From Desulfobacterales bacterium (GTDB taxonomy: Bacteria; Desulfobacterota; Desulfobacteria; Desulfobacterales; UBA5852): a stretch of DNA of 38,617 bases. Where the stretch lies: contig JASJED010000074.1 of assembly GCA_030065585.1 (NCBI GenBank), forward strand, positions 1 through 38,617. The letters are read 5' to 3'. Shown piece after piece: positions 34,408-38,617 of the stretch. A model generated the notes under the pieces. It ran no database searches. It saw nothing but the letters and a program-made list of their open reading frames with translations, and had not been told where the DNA came from. A program made the translations under genes and the position numbers. Position 1 is the stretch's first letter, and every line of letters begins with the position of its first letter.

Positions 34408-34530
34408 GACGGATTCGCAAAAAGCCCGAGAGCGGCGTTATGCTTCAGCCCTCGTCATTGCGGCGTACTTATGTACGCCTCATTCCTCGGGCTTCGCAAG
34501 CCTTGCGCTCGAACTTTTTGCGTATCCGTC
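34408..34530 (-). repeat. 124-bp MITE/REP-like element, copy D
   Basis: The ends are GACGGATTCGCAA (34408-34420) and TTGCGTATCCGTC (34518-34530). The centre is GGCGTAC-ttat-GTACGCC. Orientation is the same as copy C. The copy begins six bases after the dsrC terminator and ends 66 bases before the YjbQ start, so it separates the two transcripts. Both termini have changed in parallel (GATTCGCAA against TTGCGTATC), keeping them complementary. Confidence 0.85.
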
Positions 34531-34596
34531 TGCAACGCCAATCTTTGCAGTTCCGTTTTCATACGTAATTCGTTTTGGTCGGGGAGGGCGCTTATC

Positions 34597-34983
34597 ATGG
34601 AATTCAAGGTCAAGAGCGGCAGCCGGACTCAGCTGATTGACATAACGTCGGATGTTCAGGCGGCCCTGCGCGAGGCCGGCGTCCGCGATGGTCTCTGTAT
34701 GATTTATGTCCCCCACACCACTGCCGCGGTGACGATCAACGAAAATGCCGATCCCACGGTCAAGTCGGATATTCTTAAAATCCTCAACCAGGTCATTCCC
34801 TTTGAAGCCAATTACGGCCATATGGAGGGCAATTCGGCGGCCCATATCAAGTCGACCCTTGTGGGGGCTTCCGAGTTGGTGGCCGTGCGCAACGGCAAAT
34901 TGCAGCTGGGCACCTGGCAGGGCATTTTTTTCTGTGAGTTCGACGGCCCCCGCCGCCGCCGCGTTCATCTGCACATGCGTTGA
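34597..34983 (+). CDS. YjbQ family (UPF0047) protein
   Basis: The 128-residue protein shows the family pattern IYVPHTTAAVTINENADP (about residues 36-53), then NYGHMEGNSAAHIKSTLVG and LGTWQGIFFCEFDGPRRR. Members have weak thiamin-phosphate synthase activity in E. coli, but their physiological role is uncertain. GGGGAGGG lies about ten bases before ATG 34597. The frame is open upstream to 34372, but that part lies inside repeat D. The Ahb gene begins 30 bases downstream. Confidence 0.92.
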   Translation: MEFKVKSGSRTQLIDITSDVQAALREAGVRDGLCMIYVPHTTAAVTINENADPTVKSDILKILNQVIPFEANYGHMEGNSAAHIKSTLVGASELVAVRNGKLQLGTWQGIFFCEFDGPRRRRVHLHMR

Positions 34984-35012
34984 TGGATCGATGCCGAATA
35001 CAGGAATCCCCC

Positions 35013-35483
35013 ATGCCCCCTAAGATAAATGATCTGATGGATGATGACGATCGACGCCTGCTGAACCGGATCCAATCGGATTTTCCGGTATCCTCCCGAC
35101 CTTTTGCGACCCTTGGCCAGGAACTGGGCATGAGCGAAGAGGAGGTTCTGGCGCGTGTCGCCGGTCTCAAAGCGGCTGGCATCATTCGACGCATCGGCGG
35201 TAATTTTTCGCCGGAAAAGCTTGGGTTCGTGAGCACGCTCTGTGCGGCCCAGGTGCCGGAGGACGAGATCGATCGGTTTGCCGAGATCGTCAATCGCTAT
35301 GCCGGCGTGACCCATAACTACCTGCGCGAAAACAGCTTCAATATCTGGTTCACTTTTATTGCGCCTTCGATGCAAGAAATCGAGGCCAATTTGGCGGCCA
35401 TCCAGGAAGCCACCGGCGTGACCCAAATCATGAACCTTCCGGCCACCCGGGTTTTTAAAATTAGGGCCAAATTCGACGTCTGA
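35013..35483 (+). CDS. Siroheme decarboxylase subunit, AhbA/AhbB type (Lrp/AsnC-like)
   Basis: The 156-residue protein combines an N-terminal winged helix (DRRLLNRIQSDFPVSSRPFA, then SEEEVLARVAGLKAAGIIRR) with an AsnC-like domain containing GVTHNYLRENSFNIWFTFIA. The same pattern marks AhbA/AhbB, which together decarboxylate siroheme to didecarboxysiroheme in the alternative heme route of sulfate reducers and archaea. Whether this is AhbA or AhbB cannot be decided here, and its partner is not in the window. A general Lrp-type regulator is the alternative. ATG 35013 follows AGGAA. Its TGA overlaps the next gene's ATG. Confidence 0.85.
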   Translation: MPPKINDLMDDDDRRLLNRIQSDFPVSSRPFATLGQELGMSEEEVLARVAGLKAAGIIRRIGGNFSPEKLGFVSTLCAAQVPEDEIDRFAEIVNRYAGVTHNYLRENSFNIWFTFIAPSMQEIEANLAAIQEATGVTQIMNLPATRVFKIRAKFDV

Positions 35484-36301
35484 TGGCCGCGGATCTGCGC
35501 ATTGCCGCCGTGATCACGGAAGCCCCCCTGGGGCGGTTTCAGGCGAATTTGGACCAGGCGGCCGCCTGGGTGCGTCGGACCAAAGACGAGGGCGCCCGGC
35601 TGGTGTGCTTCCCGGAAATGAATCTTTCCGGCTACAGCACCCGCGCGGCCGTGCGCCGGCTGGCCCAACCGCTGGATGGCCCTCTGGTCGACCAGATCGC
35701 GGCGCTGGCGACGGAAACCCGCATGGTGATCCTGGCCGGTCTGGTGGAGTCCGATGCCCGCCAAAGGATTTTCGCCAGCCACCTGGTGGCCTTCCCGCAC
35801 CGGCCTGTGGCGGTCTACCGCAAAACCCACGTGGCCCCCCCGGAGATGGGGATTTATACCCCCGGTCAGGCGCTGCCGCTCTTCGAGATCGACGGCTGGC
35901 GTTTCGGCATCCAGCTTTGCTACGACGCTCATTTCCCGGAACTCGCCACCCGCATGGCGCTGGACGGCGTCGATATTATTTTTTGCCCGCACGCCTCGCC
36001 GCGCGGCACACCGCAGGACAAGCTCGAATCCTGGCGGCGGCACCTGCCGGCCAGAGCTTTTGACAACGGGGTCTTTGTGGTGGCCTGCAACCAGACCGGG
36101 ACGAACGGCGAGGGGTTGCGGTTTCCAGGCTTGGCCGTGGCCATCGGGCCCTCGGGACAAATTCTGGCCCAGGATGTTTCCGGACAGGAAGGTGTCCTGT
36201 ATGTCGATCTGAAACGGGCCGATCTCGCGGCCGTGCGCCGGCACCGCATGCGCTATTTTCTACCCAACCGCCGCCCGGACCTCTATTCATCCTCGGCCTA
36301 G
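35483..36301 (+). CDS. Carbon-nitrogen hydrolase (nitrilase superfamily)
   Basis: The 272-residue protein has the nitrilase catalytic triad: E45 in CFPEMNLSGY, K114 in VYRKTHV, and C146 in QLCYDAHFPEL. The family cleaves amide or nitrile C-N bonds; close relatives act on omega-amides or carbamoylated amines, and the substrate here is unknown. Its ATG overlaps the stop codon of the Ahb gene (TGATG), so both are on one transcript with YjbQ. After the stop, the palindrome CCATTTTCAAAATGG (36318-36332) lies between this gene and the convergent YkgJ-type gene. Confidence 0.92.
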   Translation: MAADLRIAAVITEAPLGRFQANLDQAAAWVRRTKDEGARLVCFPEMNLSGYSTRAAVRRLAQPLDGPLVDQIAALATETRMVILAGLVESDARQRIFASHLVAFPHRPVAVYRKTHVAPPEMGIYTPGQALPLFEIDGWRFGIQLCYDAHFPELATRMALDGVDIIFCPHASPRGTPQDKLESWRRHLPARAFDNGVFVVACNQTGTNGEGLRFPGLAVAIGPSGQILAQDVSGQEGVLYVDLKRADLAAVRRHRMRYFLPNRRPDLYSSSA

Positions 36302-36377
36302 CGGCCGATCCGCACAACCATTTTCAAAATGGCCTACGCCTCGGGCTGACGAGGTGCGCAAGGTTGGCTGGCGGCTT

Positions 36378-37070
36378 TCAGGTAAGCGGGGAATAGGTCA
36401 GGTGAATACGCGCTTGATCGCGTTTGACCTGGATGTGAAAACCCGGCAGCGTCTGGACAAGAGGGCGGCCCAGCAGAAAATCGAGCATATCTGCCTGGGC
36501 CCGGCCCTGCTCCACCAGTAGCTGGCGAAGGCTTTCATCGTAGCGCACCATGTCCCGGATTTCGGCCATGGCCTTTTCACGCCTCTCCGTGGCCGACGCC
36601 ATTTGGGAGGAGAGCTCCTGGACCCGGCGGTAGGCACAGCGTTCTTCGTGATGGGCGATCAACTCCCAGAGGCCCTCGACGGTGCCCACAAGATCCCGGC
36701 GTGAGAGGCGCTCCTGCCGGTAGAGCGTTTCGATCTCCCGGGTGTCCCAGCATTGCATGCAACGGCATTCCGCGGGGCGGTTTTGGTAAATCTCACATCC
36801 ATGGCCGTTTGCTGCCAGAAAACAGCAGGTCCAGTGATCACCACGGCCCTTGATCTTGATAATGTCGGTCTTCGCAAAGGCCAATCGGCCGGCCACATTG
36901 TCGTAGACCGGCTCGCCGGGACGGATGGTGTAAAGGCAGGCCGCCGGGATCAGCCCCTTTTCGATCAGCGGGCGGTCGATGGGGTGGAAGGCCGGTCCGC
37001 CCTTTCGGCAGCATTCGCCGCAGCGGCGGCAGGTTTGGCAGTTTTCTTCGGGCGAGGGGGGGGGCTTCAT
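36378..37070 (-). CDS. YkgJ-type cysteine cluster protein
   Basis: The 230-residue protein starts with five cysteines (C11, C14, C17, C20, C21, in CQTCRRCGECC), the classic YkgJ arrangement. A later set follows in HWTCCFLAANGHGCEIYQNR and AECRCMQC. A metal cluster is likely and the role is unknown. Codons 3-5 (three prolines) are encoded by nine consecutive C, right behind the start codon; slippage there would switch the frame. It lies 8 bases after the stop codon of the small membrane-protein gene and lacks a strong ribosome binding site, so it may be coupled to it. Confidence 0.85.
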   Translation of the reverse strand: MKPPPSPEENCQTCRRCGECCRKGGPAFHPIDRPLIEKGLIPAACLYTIRPGEPVYDNVAGRLAFAKTDIIKIKGRGDHWTCCFLAANGHGCEIYQNRPAECRCMQCWDTREIETLYRQERLSRRDLVGTVEGLWELIAHHEERCAYRRVQELSSQMASATERREKAMAEIRDMVRYDESLRQLLVEQGRAQADMLDFLLGRPLVQTLPGFHIQVKRDQARIHLTYSPLT

Positions 37071-37078
37071 CGCGCAAG

Positions 37079-37366
37079 TTACTTTTGATGGCGAAGTTTG
37101 TTTTTAATGAGGTCCAGTACCAGACAGCCGCCCCAGCCAATACCCGCGGATAAAGTGCGATGATAGGGCATAAGTTCACCATCGTTTAATACAATTAATA
37201 GCTGGCTCGGAAGAATCACCACCATTCCCGCCAATCGTGAAGCCCAAAACAACAATCCGTCAATGCCGGAGGCCCCACGGCTGATTTCCAATGTCATCGT
37301 TGCAAAGAAGAATAAGGTTCCCAACAGGCCGATAATCGTTATCAAATAGTTTTTTATAAAATTCAT
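37079..37366 (-). CDS. Small membrane protein of unknown function
   Basis: The 95-residue protein has two or three hydrophobic segments (about 7-25, 37-60 and perhaps 72-85) and a basic end (DLIKNKLRHQK). I do not recognise a family. The gene is clearly more AT-rich than its neighbours, especially in its first 20 codons, hinting at a different origin. No good ribosome binding site precedes ATG 37366. It lies between the PFOR terminator and the YkgJ-type gene. Confidence 0.6.
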   Translation of the reverse strand: MNFIKNYLITIIGLLGTLFFFATMTLEISRGASGIDGLLFWASRLAGMVVILPSQLLIVLNDGELMPYHRTLSAGIGWGGCLVLDLIKNKLRHQK

Positions 37367-37416
37367 TGGAGGACACGAAAGACCATCAGATTGATAGAAA
37401 GCATCTTAAAAATGGA

Positions 37417-37447
37417 ACGGAAGCCGTTGCTGCGCAACGGCTTCCGT
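37417..37447 (-). terminator. Rho-independent terminator after the PFOR gene
   Basis: ACGGAAGCCGTTGC (37417-37430) pairs perfectly with GCAACGGCTTCCGT (37434-37447) over a three-base loop. The 14-bp stem is 31 bases past the PFOR stop codon on the minus strand. The next bases on that strand contain a run of five T. Confidence 0.82.
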
Positions 37448-37478
37448 TTTGGTTAGGATTTATGCTTCGCGTTTGCGA

Positions 37479-38617
37479 TCAGGCATCCGGTTTGACACCG
37501 GCGCGGCCGTCGTCGCAGGGCTCGTCCGCGCCGCCGTGTTCGGCCGTATCCGAGATGGTGCAGACCGGATCGCCTTCAACCGCCGCAGAGGCGACGTCCT
37601 TGGCCGCCACTTCCGGGGCGGCATATTCCAGATCCGCCATGCGCTTCAGCGCGGCATAGCGTTCGTGGTACTGTTTCTCCAGCTCGACGGTAAGACGCTT
37701 GGACTCCTCCGGAAAAGCCTTCTGGAGTGTCGCGTAGCGGACCTCACCGGCCAGGAACTCCTGGAGTTTGCCGTTGGGCTCCTTGCATTCCAGGATGAAG
37801 GGGTTCTTGCCTTCCTTCTTGAGTTCCGGGTTGTAACGGTACAGGGGCCAGTAGCCGCACTCGACGGCCAGCTTGGTTTCCTCCTGGCTCTTGCCCATGC
37901 CCTTTTTGATGCCGTGGCTGATGCAGGGGGAATAGGCCAGAATCAGGGAGGGGCCGTCGTAGGCTTCGGCTTCGACGATGGCTTTCAGCGTCTGCTGCTT
38001 GTTGGCCCCCATGCCGATACTGGCCACGTAGACATAGCCGTAGGTCATGGCCATGCCGCCCATGTCCTTTTTCGCGGTCTTCTTGCCCGAGGCGGCGAAC
38101 TGGGCCACGGCCCCGGTGGGTGTGGCCTTGGAGGACTGGCCACCGGTGTTGGAGTAGACCTCGGTGTCGTAGACCATGACGTTGACGTCCTCGCCCGAGG
38201 CCAGCACGTGATCAACACCACCGTAGGCGATATCGTAGGCCGCCCCGTCGCCCAGGAAGACCCAGTAGGACTTTTTGGTAAGGAGTTTTTCCATGCTGAG
38301 GATTTCGGCCAACAGCGGGTTGTCCTTGTGGGCCGGCAGCAGCTTTTTGAGCTGGTCGCCGTACTTGCGTGAGCCCTCGGCATTCTTCATATTGTCCAGC
38401 CAGCCTTGGAGGGCTTCTTTAACGTCCGGCGGCGCTCCGTTGGATATGGCTTCGCTGGCCAGGTCCGCCAGCTTGCGCCGTTGCTGCATGGCGCCCAGGA
38501 ACATGCCATAGGTGAATTCGGCCGGATCCTCGAACAGGGAGTTGCCCCAGGTGGGGCCGAAGCCGTCCTTGTCGACACAGTAGGGCACGCTGGGGGCCGA
38601 GCCGCCCCAGATGGACG
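37479..38617 (-). CDS. nifJ: Pyruvate:ferredoxin (flavodoxin) oxidoreductase, C-terminal part
   Basis: The gene runs off the right edge; about 379 residues of a protein of roughly 1200 are present. The frame continues to the last base (SIWGGSAPSVPYCVDKDGFG). It contains the thiamin-diphosphate domain, with FLGDGAAYDIAYGGVDHVLA then YDTEVYSNTGGQSSK and AYSPCISHGIKKGM. The enzyme oxidises pyruvate to acetyl-CoA and CO2 and reduces ferredoxin, central to carbon flow in sulfate reducers. The C-terminal 35 residues form a low-complexity acidic tail containing two cysteines. A terminator follows at 37417-37447. Confidence 0.95.
   Translation of the reverse strand, partial: SIWGGSAPSVPYCVDKDGFGPTWGNSLFEDPAEFTYGMFLGAMQQRRKLADLASEAISNGAPPDVKEALQGWLDNMKNAEGSRKYGDQLKKLLPAHKDNPLLAEILSMEKLLTKKSYWVFLGDGAAYDIAYGGVDHVLASGEDVNVMVYDTEVYSNTGGQSSKATPTGAVAQFAASGKKTAKKDMGGMAMTYGYVYVASIGMGANKQQTLKAIVEAEAYDGPSLILAYSPCISHGIKKGMGKSQEETKLAVECGYWPLYRYNPELKKEGKNPFILECKEPNGKLQEFLAGEVRYATLQKAFPEESKRLTVELEKQYHERYAALKRMADLEYAAPEVAAKDVASAAVEGDPVCTISDTAEHGGADEPCDDGRAGVKPDA

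Noticed and set aside
1-38617. tRNA, rRNA, CRISPR array or transposase gene
   Set aside because: Scanning by eye showed no tRNA cloverleaf, no regularly spaced repeats and no transposase motif; the repeats found are either 124-bp elements or scattered short words.

Overview
The window looks like a chromosomal segment of a GC-rich, anaerobic, sulfate-reducing Desulfobacterota bacterium (Desulfosarcina/Desulfobacteraceae-like). The evidence is a DsrC protein with both redox cysteines, an AhbA/AhbB-type siroheme decarboxylase (the heme route of sulfate reducers), the C-terminal part of a pyruvate:ferredoxin oxidoreductase, a DUF5658 protein with a DRRSG leader, and an apparent selenocysteine peroxiredoxin. 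The genus is inference. No rRNA, tRNA, CRISPR array, phage or transposase gene was seen.

Layout. 1-2200: two small accessory genes (DUF5658 membrane protein, YkgJ-type cysteine cluster protein) bracketed by short CCTGACACC repeats. 2219-5322: a BCP-type peroxiredoxin whose catalytic cysteine codon is TGA (probable selenoprotein), a stand-alone alanyl-tRNA editing protein, two very small genes (a DRRSG-motif protein and a ribbon-helix-helix protein), a YqaA-like membrane protein and a glyoxalase II-like hydrolase. 5500-9335: a TPR-associated TRAP transporter operon (TatT lipoprotein, DctP, DctQ, DctM). 9690-14326: cell-envelope genes (MltD-like transglycosylase with LysM domains, DUF882/M15 peptidase), YceH and a PilZ protein. 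14484-16372: two translationally coupled TPR genes on the minus strand. 16683-17588: a gene of unknown function. 17721-20236: cytochrome bd oxidase cydAB plus a 38-residue DUF2474-like third subunit. 20665-23077: SlyD-like isomerase, a lipocalin and an exported unknown protein. 23406-28928: GDP-mannose / GDP-fucose / nucleotide-sugar dehydrogenase cassette. 29220-33781: SYLF lipoprotein, TfoX-like protein, FabG-like reductase, iron alcohol dehydrogenase, MiaA. 34017-36301: dsrC, YjbQ, Ahb, nitrilase-family amidase. 36378-38617: second YkgJ-type protein, a small membrane protein and the partial PFOR gene.

The most notable structure outside genes is a family of four elements of about 124 bp (2069-2192, 14358-14481, 31307-31430, 34408-34530). 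They have GACGGTTTCGTAA-like terminal inverted repeats and a central hairpin whose two arms change together between copies. They look like non-autonomous MITE/REP-type elements, or a structured RNA or DNA module. The most notable coding observation is the in-frame TGA exactly at the peroxidatic cysteine of the peroxiredoxin. Together the genes describe an anaerobe with oxygen and peroxide defence (cytochrome bd, peroxiredoxin), capsule or O-antigen precursor synthesis, envelope remodelling and sulfur metabolism.
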